The notes under the pieces were generated by a model that was not told where the DNA came from, ran no database searches, and saw only the letters and a list, made by a program, of their open reading frames with translations. A program made the translations under genes and the position numbers. This document shows positions 1-11,723 of a stretch of 64,000 nucleotides of DNA, piece after piece. The DNA is from Irpex lacteus (Eukaryota > Basidiomycota > Agaricomycetes > Polyporales > Irpicaceae): contig MQVO02000030.1 in NCBI GenBank assembly GCA_001986395.2, positions 62,001 through 126,000 on the forward strand, read 5' to 3'. Each line of letters starts with the position of its first letter. Within the stretch, counting starts at the first letter, position 1.

Positions 1-1706
1 TATATGCAGCTCATGCTGTGGTTGCGCATCTACCCCGGTTTCGCTACCTCTCGAACATATATCGCCGTGTCGTCTATCCCCTGGAGATTCCTGATGAGCT
101 AGCGCTCGTGGCTGACGCAAGTCATGACATGGATATTCTGGTTTCTGTGGATGCTATTCAGGCGGACGACGACCTGCTCATCACGACCGTCGCAGAGGCG
201 CTTCATTATATTAATCCTCGATGGCAAGATGTAGTCGCATTTCTTCTCCAGATTCTCTCACATCGAGTGCCGACGCTGGCCCAATCCGAACGCACACTGC
301 CGAATTGGCCTCTGAGCACAATCTTCCCTTTGTGTTCCATACGACCACAGACAAAGAGGGGTCTACTCGAGATTCTCGCAAACCATGCCGATGAAATCCG
401 AGGGTCATATCAGAAGATACTGCCTTTGGATGGTCCGGTCTGGGATGACTCCAGCGCAGACAGTGCAATGACACTCTGTGCGTTTGCAATTATATTATCC
501 AGTGGCTCGCCATTCCTTCAGCAACTCCCGACACCCCTCAACTCCTTCCTCCTGTTTTATCTATCTGATTCCCATTACGGTCCGCTCCTCTGCTCCGACT
601 ACATGAGGATGCTATGCGCCCATACTTCTACTTCTGAATGGATTCAATCTACAGGGTCACGTCTCTCTGGTGTGATGGACTTCATAGTCTCCATGACGCA
701 GCTTATTGGGGCCATCGGGCTGGATTACATTTCAGGAAAATACTGGTTCGAGGGCATACAATTGAACGTAGAAGAATATTTACTTCCGCTGGAGTCCCAA
801 CCTCCAATTAAGTTCAATTGGCGAACGTGGAACTTCCCTGCTGGAGTATCTAGCGACTTCCGCGGAACATCAGTTCAATACCTGGTCAACCTTGTTTCAT
901 CAAGTTTACGCCACACAAAGGACCTCCTTCCCGAAAGCAGCCCCGAATTCGCAGTACTACTTGACACGACCATTCGCTTGATGGGCCAAGGTTCTTTCCG
1001 CGATGGACCTACAGCACACGGTCATGTGATAGAAGTGTGGCGAGATTTCCAGGAAATGACAATGCTCGCATTACAGGACACAGGGTCTACAGTCGCGTTA
1101 GTGGACACAATTCTTGCCAACGCGGCCGAGTTCCATTTGCCTCTACTGTCGTTCAAAATGCAGAATACCCCTCGCGGTGGGTTTGCAACGTGACATAGTC
1201 TTCATAGTCCATCTACTAAGTCGGTTTGCTCCCCTACTTTAGAGCCGTTATCACGAGCATCCTTCGAGAACCTGACATCGGTCATCTTAGTACAGTTATC
1301 GCAGGCTGTCAACACAAATTTGGCCCTCAGCATCTGCTACACGGCAATTTGCCTCTTTCTCGCTGTTGGTCAGACTCCCGGTGAAGCTGGCCCTGACGCG
1401 TGGCACAGATTATTTTCCTCGATCTCACAAACCATTCTCGCACTGGTATCAGCGGCAAATGGGGTATGTGATCCTCATGGACTTAATGCACGCAGCCCTC
1501 AAGAAACGGGGTCACACGTTGACCCGGATCTCTCAGAACGCCTTGCTTCCCGTTGCATCACTACCTTATCAACAGCTGGGTTCCTTCACTGGGATTTACA
1601 ATATGAAGGATGGCTGGAGGACTCTTCGAAAGAGAATGGCGCAATTCCGGGAATGATGATGGACGTTCTTTTGAAGTTTACCTTGTCAAAGTTGACGAAT
1701 GACTAG
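1..1706 (+). CDS. DUF6535-family protein, C-terminal part (copy E), cut by left edge
   Basis: The frame is open from base 3, so the gene starts left of the window and its DUF6535 membrane core is missing. I read two exons: up to 1176, then 1243-1706, joined by a 66-nt GT-AG intron in phase 1. Identity rests on a segment near codons 35-85 (DAIQADDDLL, then WQDVVAFLLQILSHRVP). It aligns with DALQADDHLL and WVQLVDFAVQVIGNRVP in the three complete DUF6535 genes further right. After this segment the sequence diverges strongly, and the second exon has no recognisable match to the tails of copies A-C. It lies about 17 kb outside the tandem array, on the opposite strand, so it is an older, separate paralogue. 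The function of the family is unknown; the soluble C-terminal half is presumed cytoplasmic. Confidence 0.7.
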
Positions 1707-2228
1707 TAATAGGTGGCCATCTCGCGTGCATGGATGAAGTGTATCGGGCTTAGCTTTCTGCCTATATTGTTATCTGCGATGTTGGACATTCGCATTACGT
1801 CTTGGAGGGTTGTGTGGACGAAAACAAACTTAGTAGTCGTGGTAGTAGTAGTAGCTTGGAGGTCATTGCATAGATATACATTGGCTATGGCATTGTTCTA
1901 TTAGAGAAAAACCGACTAAACCCGACGTTTTGGACTTCAAAAGTGAGAGACGATTTGAAACTCGGGAGGACCAATGGAGAACAGAAATTGAGCAATGGAC
2001 ATGAACTCGACGCCATCGTTTTTTTGCCTTCGAATAGTAATACCTACCGACGTGTCCGCCATTACGGTGGCCTTTAAAAGCTTTTTGTGATACTGCAAAC
2101 ACCGTCACGGTGACACGTCCAAATACTATAGATTGTGCGTCGAAACTTTACGAGGCTGGACATCGGAGCCGGCCAGTCGACATGGCACAAGCACCCAGTA
2201 GCGCGTCCTGCTGTCCATTTTGCTCATG
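1707..2228. other. Intergenic, convergent 3' ends
   Basis: About 520 bp lie between the stop of copy E and the stop of the minus-strand BTB gene, so two 3' ends face each other. A short GTA/GTG-rich stretch is present near 1830-1857. I see no further gene. Confidence 0.5.
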
Positions 2229-3439
2229 TCATATCGTGTGCTGAAATAGCAATATAATAAGTGTTTATTGCTCTCGCACGCTCAAGAATCGTAGGGAATG
2301 AGGCTTTACCTGGAACAGCATCCATCTCACAACGATCTCCTCTACATGCGCCTTCAACGACTCTTTGCAGTCAGGACAAGCTACTGCCGCAATAAGATCC
2401 TGCATGACTATCTCAATTCCTGGTCGCGATATCGCTGATCAAATATAGACGTTAATCGTGTGATGGCTCCATCGAACAGAGATGACTAACCAGGTGTCGC
2501 GTCGTAGTAAATCCGCGCGCCCGCCAAATGATACGCCCGACTTACGACTTTTCTTTCTTCAGCCGAGCAATACGGTTTCTCCACATGGGGGAATATCCTC
2601 TCTTCCAACAGAGCCTTCAGACCCTCCATACGTGACGCGTGTAGGCGGTGGAGCCGTTGTAGGTACCACGTTCCCATCTTGTCAGTGACGCTCCGAGGAA
2701 GATCGTACACTTTGATATGCAACGTGTACGAGGATGCTGCGACAGCAAGATCTTCTAGCTCGTGAGAAGCGGCGAGTGCGTAAGTGTCGATAGGTCGAAG
2801 TGGCGCGTAGTTGAGCAAGGTATTGTATAGAGGGGTGCCGCGCGAAAGGTAGCGAGGAAGTGAAAGGCCATGTTCCTGGAGAGCTAGTAAGGAAGCTGCT
2901 AGACATTCCAAGGTTGGGTGGTAGTGGTCGCAAGGAATCCCATAAATGCAGTGTAGGATGACGTTCAAGACGTCTGAGGGTCGAGGTATGCTGAATATGA
3001 GGGGTTCTTTTTCCGTAGCCTGTTGGTCTGAGACAAGCAAACCTCCGAAGTTGTTGTGAGAGGCCTCCACGAGCCTACGGTAGTGTACGACAAAGAATAC
3101 CATGTCCGAAGAGACTAGAACAAGGTTAGGCGGGTAAAAGTCAAGGTTGGCATTCAGATGGAAGGTATTCGAGACATGTATGATGGGCCCACTACTGTTC
3201 GAGAGGGTTGGTACGTTGTTTGAGGGAGATCCAACCTACCATCATCACAAACGTTGATAGTCAGGACGTAATTAGGCTCAACGAAGACACTGAGACGAAC
3301 TCACCGGTGTCATTGGAGCCGTATTCCTCGATCTATCTGAAGTGCCGTCCATACTATCTGCCCTATTTGATGACACTCCTTGTTCAGTTTCATCAGGTTC
3401 TGCTGGCACCAAGGACTGTGAGACGAAGTAGTCCGACAT
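2229..3439 (-). CDS. BTB/POZ-domain protein (BTB-1)
   Basis: Four exons on the minus strand: 3305-3439 (135 nt), 2491-3235 (745), 2310-2434 (125) and 2229-2240 (12), giving 338 residues. The start is the ATG at 3439 (MSDYF), the same N-terminus as the paralogue at 15164. The BTB-like region spans roughly residues 75-170: a PPNLVLVSSD strand, FFVVHYRRL, NNFGGLL, then a helical part with LNVILHCIYG. A C-terminal helical region follows (HELEDLAVAASSYTLHIKVYDL). Exon 3 carries a CPDCKESL motif and ends at WMLFQ; the last 12-nt exon adds HTI and the stop. Fungal BTB proteins are usually dimerising or adaptor proteins, some for Cullin-3; which applies here cannot be told. Exon lengths match two paralogues exactly, so the model is strong. 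The divergent first exon is Ser/Thr-rich and probably disordered. Confidence 0.85.
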
Positions 3440-6186
3440 TCCCGCCTACTATGAACGCTAGTAGTACGATGGCTTGAAACCGTAACACAGTGTGTAGAGC
3501 TGGCCGCGGCGGAGTGCTGACTGTGGCTGTGGAGTTCCTACGGCGGTTGTTCGAGTAGAGGCGAATATTGATATGATTACGCAGTCCATGGGTGAGAGAA
3601 GCCACAAGGCAGATGTGGTTTAGGTAAGGCCAGACCAGATGACCTTTGCAAGATATAGTGGCCGCGTCCAGAGTTTGTGCGCGCATAGTGATGGCAATTT
3701 GTTTGCTGTGGTTCAAGTTGACGGCGACGAGAGAGGAAAAAAGATGATGGTCGGGGACGTGGCGGAACGACTAGTCGGCCTATGTGTAGCCCGTTTGTAA
3801 TATTGACGTACGAGCAGCCCCTGAGTAAATCCGCATACTCATTCGCTGAACCTCGGATACGAAACAGTGGCACTCCTAGGCGAAGTGTGTTATGGCAGCT
3901 AAGGAAAAAGACGGCCATCCAGAGGCGCATCTAAGTCGTGGGATTAGTTCATGGTATATTTTAAGAATGATCAGCTTTTACAGCGTCACAGTAGCCAGTA
4001 GACAGATCAACACAACGGGACGAAGATTTATTATAGTAGAGTAGAGTCTTTGATGTTCAGGGTACACAGGAGAGAGAAGACGATCATCGAGAGACGCAAC
4101 ATATAGCTGGCTACGATTTGTCGTAATATTCGCAATTTACAGGTATGATTATCATACACACAGCGACTGTCATACAAGATAACAGAACAGACTCTTCCGC
4201 TGGTCAGGCTGGCCAGGTTACTACTACCGCGTACACCTGCTACAACGTTCTCTGATGCCCATACTAGTCCTGACCCAAACATCGAGCATGAATGGAGAAC
4301 TGAAAAAGCCAGCCGAATGACAACCTTAATGATCGCACTACGCCTGGCTAATGCTGAGACAGTGGACGAACGATGCACATCGTCAAGAGTAACCTCGCGT
4401 ATCCCGCCAAGGTGACTCAGAGACCCCTAAGCGCATACGTTCTGGGAAAGCCGGCAGCGGCGTAATGTGCGACGAACCTGATCCTTATGGACTAGGTAAG
4501 CGCAACCGTGCCTGGTTTTCCATCGACAAGGCGATATGGGACGGAAGAGCTATGAGCGTTCCCGTATACCGCAGAGTTGAGTCACTTGAGACTTCGATGG
4601 CCTTCCGACTGTACCATAGCTAGACGGGCTATATGAATACATAAGCTGAGAGTCTCGCCTCCCGAGTGATTTACAGCAGACGTACCAGATGCTTTCTCAC
4701 ATTGTAATTACCGTCCGCCACCCTATGCGTAGCCTACCTATCCCATAACATACATACATATCCTTAACCCAGACCCGCTGACAACCGGAAACTGATCAAC
4801 GGCGAACGTTGAACCCTAGGTCATTATCCAGCAGCCGGTCGTGAATATCGGAAGGCCAGTTGTCCATCCAAGTCTGGATAATTGCTTCACCCTGGTTGGC
4901 AAGGCAAGCTTATGTGTACACAGATAAGACTCGTGATAATAGTTTCAGTTCCACAGCTGGGCGAGCAAGATTGTGTCGATTGGTGGTGGTGGTGGTGGTC
5001 GAGGAAGGGTCGAAGCGACCAAGCGCCTTGGATATTTCTCGTGCCGGCGCCGGCAAATCCAGCGGCTCTTCAAGTTGTTGTCCCGAACTTTTGCACCTCA
5101 GTATCAGACAACTTCCAGCGGAAGACAATCGACGAAGGTTTCAAAATGAGCCTACATATGCTTCCAAAGAGCGTGTGCTACACCATGTTCTGCATAGCTT
5201 GTCAAAAAGCCGGTAAAACACCTGCAAGTACTTAGTACTACAATACCACCCATAAACGATATTGTTAACGCTACTCAGAGCTAGTTTAGGACATCCTGAT
5301 TGAATGTTTCGCTGAAATTAAGTCTTGTAAGATGGCCTTATGGTCCTCTTGGACGCACGCCATGCCACCACGACTTGCACTGTCATCTTCGTCATGAATA
5401 TAAGAAGGGAAGTGACGGTAAGTCTATGCGCTACAGCGGTGTACACATAAAATGGACATAGATGGTGTGTAAAATGTGATTAATTACTCCTAAGACAAGT
5501 GGGGTCGTTACTGGCATCCACCTAGTGATCGGCCGGCGTAGCGTCGATATACCTTCCCTTTCTGGTAATTACGGTCGGGGTTTGATGCACACTGGCACGC
5601 GTTGATCCGATCAGTACGTCGCCGTGGTACAAAATGACTCGGACAACTCTATTCTCAGACTGAACGATTAGCTTATGCGCAAACCGGTTTCTAGCCTTTT
5701 TCCTACATACCTCACATTTCTCGGGGCTCAGACCTTTTGGCCCACAGGAACGCTCGCTCAATTATGGATTCCTGACTCGATCGGAACCGTAACTCCGGAA
5801 GACGACTCAACGGAAACTCACTTCCTCCTCCTCGCTGGCAACGAGCATGCCGAAATGAAGGCCACTCAAAGGAGCTCATCTCACATGCCCTTGTAGAGGC
5901 TAGGTCCCAGCTTGGTTTGCACTTTAGGACAAGTCATTCGGCACCGGCGGGACCGTGCCCCATGCCGGAGTCACGGCGATTGTGGTGACTTGACTGAACC
6001 TCCGGAATTTGCCATGAAGAGTCGAACTTTATGGCGAGGTACGAAGTATATAGAGGATGGTTCGCGAGCCTAAGTTGGACAATTCCAAACTTACCACACC
6101 ATCGCATTCGCGCCTCTTTCAGTACCCACTAACTACCTTTACCGAAACCTTCATCACAACACCCGCCAAACTGAACACCCTCCCCG
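3440..6186. other. Intergenic region without a supported gene
   Basis: About 2.7 kb between BTB-1 and the GNL1 gene. A (TGG)n microsatellite lies at about 4981-5000. The open frames here (for example 3577-3930 minus, 4860-5235 plus) overlap on both strands, use non-ATG starts and show no motif or paralogue in the window, so I do not call them. The last 200 bp before 6187 should hold the GNL1 promoter; I see no clear TATA box. Confidence 0.5.
4981..5000 (+). repeat. TGG trinucleotide microsatellite
   Basis: A short uninterrupted run of TGG units follows ...TCGAT. It is also read as a Trp or Val run in spurious frames, which inflates the local ORFs. Confidence 0.7.
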
Positions 6187-8526
6187 ATGCCTCGTAAAGT
6201 CGCCTTCTCCGCCAAACAGAAACGAGCGTATCTTCACGCGAAACGCGCTGAGAAGCGCGGCGAGATCGAGCTGCCCAAAGGCTATCACGCCTTCTCCAAG
6301 TTCTCCAAAGCTCATCTCGCCAAATCTGATCTCACTGTGGCACAGGAGGCTGCTAAGCTCCAGTCGAAGTTCATCGCTTTGACTGACCATTATATCGAGC
6401 AGAGCCGTCTCGATGCTTGGAACGATACGCTACAACGACCTATTCCTGCGGAACAGGCAGTCTTCAATTTCGATGCTTTTCTGCCTGTACCGGAGGACGG
6501 GTCAAGCTTGAGCGTGCCGAAACGACCTGGCTTCAAGCAAGGTCAGAGTAAGCAGGAGCTAGAGAAGAATGAGGAGGCTATGTTTAGTCAGTGGAGAGAG
6601 GACACTGAGGCAGTCGTCCGAGCTTGGGTGGAGGGAGGAGACGAACTGAGGAGTCCGAGTTGGTTTGAGACGAATCTTGAAGTCTGGAGGCAGCTGTAAG
6701 TGCGATAAACTCTATCGACGAATACCAGGCGGTAATATTGACAGCGTTACGCTAGATGGCGAGTGACTGAATCTTCGCAAATCATCCTTCTCCTTCTCGA
6801 CTCTCGCTGTCCACCCATCCACATTCCACCATCATTGAAGAGCTACATTCAATCTCTTCAACCTCGGAGAGAGGTAGTCTTGGTGTTGACCAAGGCGGAT
6901 CTCGTGGCCCCGGTCGCCTTAGTCGGCTGGAAGGCATGGGCGAGAGAATATTGGGGGCAAAATGTAGAGGTGGTCGGCGTTGTCAGTTACGATACTGAAG
7001 CACTATATGATCGTGAGTTAAATAGTCTCTCAGTCCTGCTTTGATATGTTATTGATCGCTGTCACTACCGTTATAGGCAAAACCAAACTCGTCCCATCAC
7101 TACCTCCTCACGCTTTGGATGATCTCATCGCAGCAATCCAACGAGCTCATGCCCGTCTCCTTAGCCCACCGCAAGACGTAGGATCTGATCCGGAATCGCT
7201 GAACAATTGGAAGCCGAATGTTCGCAAGGAAGTCGACTGGGAGAGCTTGAAGGATCCCCATTACTCGAACACATGGACATATGACAAAGCTCATTCCGCT
7301 GCTACATCGTCGGGCCTCGTCAAATCCGAAGCAGAGGAAGGAGGCAAAGGGGACGCAGCGAGTCACGAACAAGAACATGACCAGCCTCCCGCGATAGCAG
7401 ACCCAGCGCATCCTCACGACCCGGAGAATGAACCTCTCAGCATCGGTATCCTCGGCCAGCCGAACGTTGGGAAGTCATCTTTGCTCAATGCTCTGTTCGG
7501 AACGACAAAGGTCCGGGCTAGTCGGACACCTGGCAAGGTGAGACCTTTTAGCTTTTGTTCATCTTACAGGATTGAAAAAACGGCTTACCTGAGCGATTAG
7601 ACTAAACACTTCCAAACCATCTTCTGGGGCAAACACATCCGTCTGATTGATTGCCCGGGCTTGGTTTGTCCAAGCTTAGTCAGACTCGAGTTGCAGGTGG
7701 GTCGACATTTTCTTCAGGATACATAATCCAGCTAATTTATCGTGTCCCTCAGGCTCTAGCAGGCATCATCCCTATCTCCCAAATTCCATCTTTGATGGCT
7801 TGTATCCACTTCGCCTCGAAACTTCTGCCGGTTGAAGACATCTTTCGTATTCCTCCACCGGAACCCGAGCCGGAGGTGGTTGTGGTTGACAAACGGACTT
7901 GGCGAGTGAAGCCAGCTGCTCCAACGGAAACCTCGACGAATGCAGCGCCTGAAAGTGAGCAGGGACGGCCAGTATCCAGCCACGAGAAGTCTGCACCCTT
8001 GCAACCCCCAACAGACCACTCCACTTTTCCCGCGCACACTGTGACCGGGACAACGAGCCAGCAACAACCTCGACCAATCAAATGGACAGCAGGCCTCCTG
8101 ATCGAACGCAGAGCTGAAGACCGTGGCTACACGACGGCGAAGAGTAGTTGGCCGGACATGACTCGTGCCTCCGACGGGATGATGAGGGCTCTGGCGGAGG
8201 GCAAGGTCAGGTGGGGATTCTGGCCTCCCACCGCCACCGCGGAAGACTCTCTGAGCGGAAGAGAGGGCAAAGGGATCTGGATAGGGGAGAAGTATGAAGA
8301 GATCAAGGAGAGACCGGCTGTGAGCGGCGAGGAAGAGAGTAGCGGAACTGAGATGGAGTCGCATGAAGAGGATGAAGATGACGATAACGATTATCTTGAA
8401 TTCGAGGAGGAAGATGGCGAGGTTGGGAGTGGAGGAATGTTTGCTGCTCTAGCTGTGGACGGCGGAGACGAAGGAGAAGTGGATGAGGGTGCAGATGTTA
8501 CTCGGGAGAAGGCAAACGTGGCATAG
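6187..8526 (+). CDS. GNL1: GNL1-type circularly permuted GTPase (MMR1/HSR1 family)
   Basis: Five exons: 6187-6695, 6756-7012, 7077-7537, 7601-7696 and 7753-8526, giving 698 residues; all introns are GT-AG, 56-64 nt. The N-terminus MPRKVAFSAKQK matches the basic start of GNL1 proteins. The motif LEVWRQLWRV, split by intron 1, is also typical of the family. G motifs come in permuted order: G4 TKAD at about 215-218, G1 GQPNVGKSS at about 382-390, a switch segment ASRTPG, and G3 DCPG at about 426-429. This order is diagnostic of YlqF/YawG-type GTPases. A family block follows (AGIIPISQI, then RGYTTAKSS) and an acidic Glu/Asp tail after about residue 620. GNL1 proteins are thought to act in nuclear or nucleolar ribosome biogenesis. 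The gene is longer than human GNL1 because of inserts around residues 285-370 and 480-560. It looks intact and is probably the conserved anchor gene of this region. Confidence 0.93.
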
Positions 8527-8846
8527 GTACACCAATTCAATAGTCAGTGGCTACGATCGAAAAAGCCGTCGTATGCGCAATATATTCATCAGACAATTGC
8601 GTAAGGAAATTTCGGACGATGTGAGCCTCAACAGGTGTTAATCGACCTAGGAAATCAATACTGGCAAGTCACGCTGTGTACTAATGGTCAGGACTCGGTG
8701 ATTGCGGCATTCAACATACTGTGACGTAAATGTGGTATAGTAGAAGCTTAAGACTGCTCGAAATTCAGGATGCTACGTATATACGTATTCTGCGTTCGCT
8801 GGAACGACGGTTTGGCCTAGCAAAGATACCTTGGACAAAAAGGGAC
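8527..8846. other. Intergenic, convergent 3' ends
   Basis: About 320 bp between the stop of GNL1 (plus) and the stop of the I66-like gene (minus). The small plus-strand frame at 8730-8918 overlaps the minus-strand terminal exon and has no supporting motif. Confidence 0.5.
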
Positions 8847-9585
8847 TTAAGCGGGATTCTCATCGCCATTCTGGATGATAATCTCCGTCTCTTTCTCCAG
8901 AGGTGTGAAAACGAATAGCTGTTTCAGGGTAGGACGAGGAACAGCGGCAAGAACGACCTAAACATAATCAAAATGACATGAAGAATGAGTTTTGAATTCT
9001 TCTTAATCTTAAAGTAGCACGTACACATCGGTGTCCGTGCTCGTCGTAGGCGTGTGGATCGAAGCTGACCGACCAGTAGAACACTTCAGGACCTGGGACA
9101 GTGCCGATGCTATGCAAATGAATTCAAGTTAGATGAGGGTAGCTTGGCCTTTTGAGACGAGATGCTAGATGCAAGTAATACAAACCTCCAGCCATATTCA
9201 CCCGTTCCAATACGATGGGCTTCAATGTTCCATCGGTTGTACAAGCTACCACCTCCAGTCGCGACGACTCTACCGTTGGATTGGACAACGGGTAGTCCAT
9301 GCACTTTGACGGTATAATGGCCGGATTTGACTTCGTCTGGGTCGGTGGAGACCTCAATCTGCCACTGTAAGGAGGGTTAGAGTCAAGACACCTCGAACTG
9401 TGGAATCAAAGTGATATGAGACGCACAGTAGAAGCGAGTACGCCTGATGGGAGGACTACCACGGGCTCGACGCGTTTTGTGGGATCTGTGCTGAATGCTT
9501 CGTCCGTCGTGATGAAGGAGCGGGTTACGCTCATGTCTTGGACGAGGTAGCGGCCAGGTTGGAGGACTGGTTTGATGGCTGCCAT
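8847..9585 (-). CDS. Small beta-trefoil protein, probable I66-family serine protease inhibitor
   Basis: Four exons on the minus strand: 9427-9585, 9186-9364, 9025-9109 and 8847-8957, with introns of 62, 76 and 67 nt; all phases agree and give 177 residues. There is no signal peptide. The start MAAIKPVLQPGRYLVQ resembles the LxPGxYxIxN opening of mushroom I66 inhibitors (cospin, PIC1). Three repeat-like blocks end in W-[QN]-I-E or similar: STWQIEV at about 53-58, RWNIEAH at about 98-104, and FYWSVSF near 125. That spacing fits a beta-trefoil of about 150-180 residues. The C-terminus (QLFVFTPLEKE) is also family-like. Such proteins are cytosolic defence inhibitors of trypsin-like proteases in fruiting bodies. 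The family call is from pattern, not from a search; another beta-trefoil lectin-like family is possible. Confidence 0.62.
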
Positions 9586-10636
9586 CCTAGTACTGAGTGA
9601 GGAGAAAGGAGGTGAATGTGTAGATAGTTTTGAGTATATAAGCAGAGAGGACTGAGTCGTAGCTGTAATCTGAGGCGTTGGTCTTCAAGATTCACCACTT
9701 ATATACTCCAGGAAGACCGTGCATAAGTGAAGGAATTTCTTGTCTCGGTCCGATATGACTCTAACGCCGAGCGAGATATCATGCATATGCATCAGTTTCA
9801 ATGATATCCACAGCTTCCATACCATGAAAACGCACCAAGAGACACTTCGGTGGCACGAAATACTCGAGTTGCTGGTGCTGACCATTCCCCAGACCATACC
9901 AGCGCTAGGAGGTAGTTTACCACCGGGTTTCGTAGATTTCACGCCTATACTGCTCAATGCTAGGAAGCGAGATGGCTGGAACAGGCACTGAGAGATGACT
10001 ATCAAAGTAATAAGAACGCGCGTACATCGAGAATCAAAGTCGGGAATGGCCTCTGGCCGTGCGATATCAAGCAGGCATCTGCCAGTGTGCCAATGGAGCA
10101 CACCCAAGAGACATGTGCTGGACTTGAATGTTTGAAGCATGCAGGAGTATAGATATTTAGGACGCTTGCTGCCCTGACTCGCCGACCACACAATAAAGCT
10201 ATCGTCGTGATGTACACTTTAAGATGTCGACACTGTGGGCCACGTCACGGTTAGGACATCCATACAATGGCAGTGTTGACTCACAAGGTATGAAGCTTGA
10301 AGCCCGATGGCCAGGCGACCAGTTCACGCGTCGTGGGACAGCTCCGACACACAACTTAATTTCAGCCGGTATGCGCTGCGGTGTAAGAGAATGAAAGCCA
10401 TCCTGAGGAATTCGGGATGAACTCGAAGGGCGGGCGCTAAAGAGCATGGGGTATACGTTGAATGGTATCACATAGCAAGAAATGTAAAGACGGATGTTTC
10501 GCAAAACCCTGACCGTTTGTCATAATCATACTTACAGGTTAGACCCGTACACAGGCGCTAGCAAATAAAGCCTGTCAAACCAGCTCTGATTCGGAAAGTA
10601 ATGATCAACCGTAGTACTCAAGCGACAAAGACAGCA
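9586..10636. other. Intergenic between I66-like gene and BTB-2
   Basis: About 1.05 kb. Apart from the TATA-like element I see no gene. The overlapping frames at 9685-10191, 10199-10504 (minus) and 9740-9991 (plus) have no ATG-based model, motif or paralogue that I can support. Confidence 0.45.
9632..9642 (-). promoter_or_regulatory. TATA-like element of the I66-like gene
   Basis: TTATATAC on the minus strand lies about 50 bp upstream of the ATG at 9585. This is a normal place for a TATA box with a short leader. Confidence 0.4.
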
Positions 10637-11723
10637 TCATATAGTGGTCTGGGATACACATGTATATTAAGTAAGTGATAAGTACGGTGTATCGAAGTGT
10701 AGTGGACTTGCCTCTAGATGATCCCAATCGGTAAGAATCTGTTCTGTGACAGTAGCGAACGCTGCCTTGCAATCAGGACAGATTGTATTCTCTACAACTT
10801 CTTTCATGCAGTGATCTATAGAGACGTGCGATATATCTGTATTCGTCCCAAGATCAGTGAATCACAAACAGCTACGAAAGCAACCGGGCACACTCACCAG
10901 GAGCATCCCAGACCATCTGCGCACACGCCTGCCGAAACTCCATCCTGTTGTGTTTCCGTTGCTCGAGGGAGCAGTATGCATTCGTCCCGTGATCTACTGG
11001 TTCGATATGGAACATGTCTCGAATCGCTTGAGATCGCCCCGAGTGCAGGTTGTATAGGCGATACAGGTACATCAAGCCCATGCAGTCGAGCAGCTCGACC
11101 GGCATTTCGTAGGGTGAGAGTAGAATGGTACGAGCGGACACGGCCACTGCGAGGTCCTCGAGGGCGAATTCTCCAGCGAGCGCGTAGGTCTCGAATGGCC
11201 GGGTGCGGGCCAGAGCGAGGGCTGCGTTATAGAGGCAAGTGCCTTCGAAGACATGGAGTTCCAGCGGAGTCAGTCCGTACTTTTTTAGTGCGTTAAAAGT
11301 AGCGCGGATACTTTCGAGATCAAGTGGGTGTTCATCGGCGGGGAGGCCGTACATGGTACGGAAGAGACTGTTCAGAATAATGCATGACTCCTCTAGAGTA
11401 AGCTGGGTAGGGGCGGTTGGCGTTGCGAGAGTGTTAGCGGTGAGAAGGCCGGCAAAGTCGTTTTCCGAGGTAAGCGTGACTTGCTGGCTATGAATGGCAA
11501 AGTATACATCGTCTGATGAGCGAACAATCAAGTCAGGGGGTATGTCTGCCAGGCGAGAATTGGGTTCGCCGTTGAAGACGAGGGAGACTTGAACTGGGTG
11601 GCGGTCGGTGGGGAAAGGTGGGTTATCATTGAGTGAACTAAGCTGCGTACAGCAATTACCACGACATTTCAGCTTACGAAGAATTGTTGAGGGCAATTCA
11701 CGTACCAAGAGATCGGTGTACAT
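10637..11723 (-). CDS. BTB/POZ-domain protein (BTB-2), diverged
   Basis: Exons on the minus strand: 11706-11723 (18 nt, MYTDLL), 10898-11642 (745), 10712-10836 (125) and 10637-10648 (12), about 299 residues. The core matches BTB-1 and BTB-3: PPDLIVRSSDDVYFAIHSQQ, NDFAGLL, SLFRTMYGLPADEHPLDLES, then ALEDLAVAVSARTILLSPYEM and ENTICPDCK. The tail is TTI and stop, against HTI and RTI in the paralogues. Protein identity to the others is much lower, yet exon lengths 745, 125 and 12 are identical, so the model is sound downstream of exon 1. The intron before the last exon starts GCAAGT, a GC-AG intron. Exon 1 is the least certain part: the paralogues have a 135-nt exon beginning MSDYF, which I cannot find here, so the start may lie further upstream. 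Confidence 0.78.

Noticed and set aside
4860..5235. Two overlapping plus-strand frames with Val or Trp runs
   Set aside because: They are produced by the TGG microsatellite and have no other coding evidence.
9685..10191. Minus-strand frame of 168 codons
   Set aside because: No paralogue, domain or splice support; probably chance.
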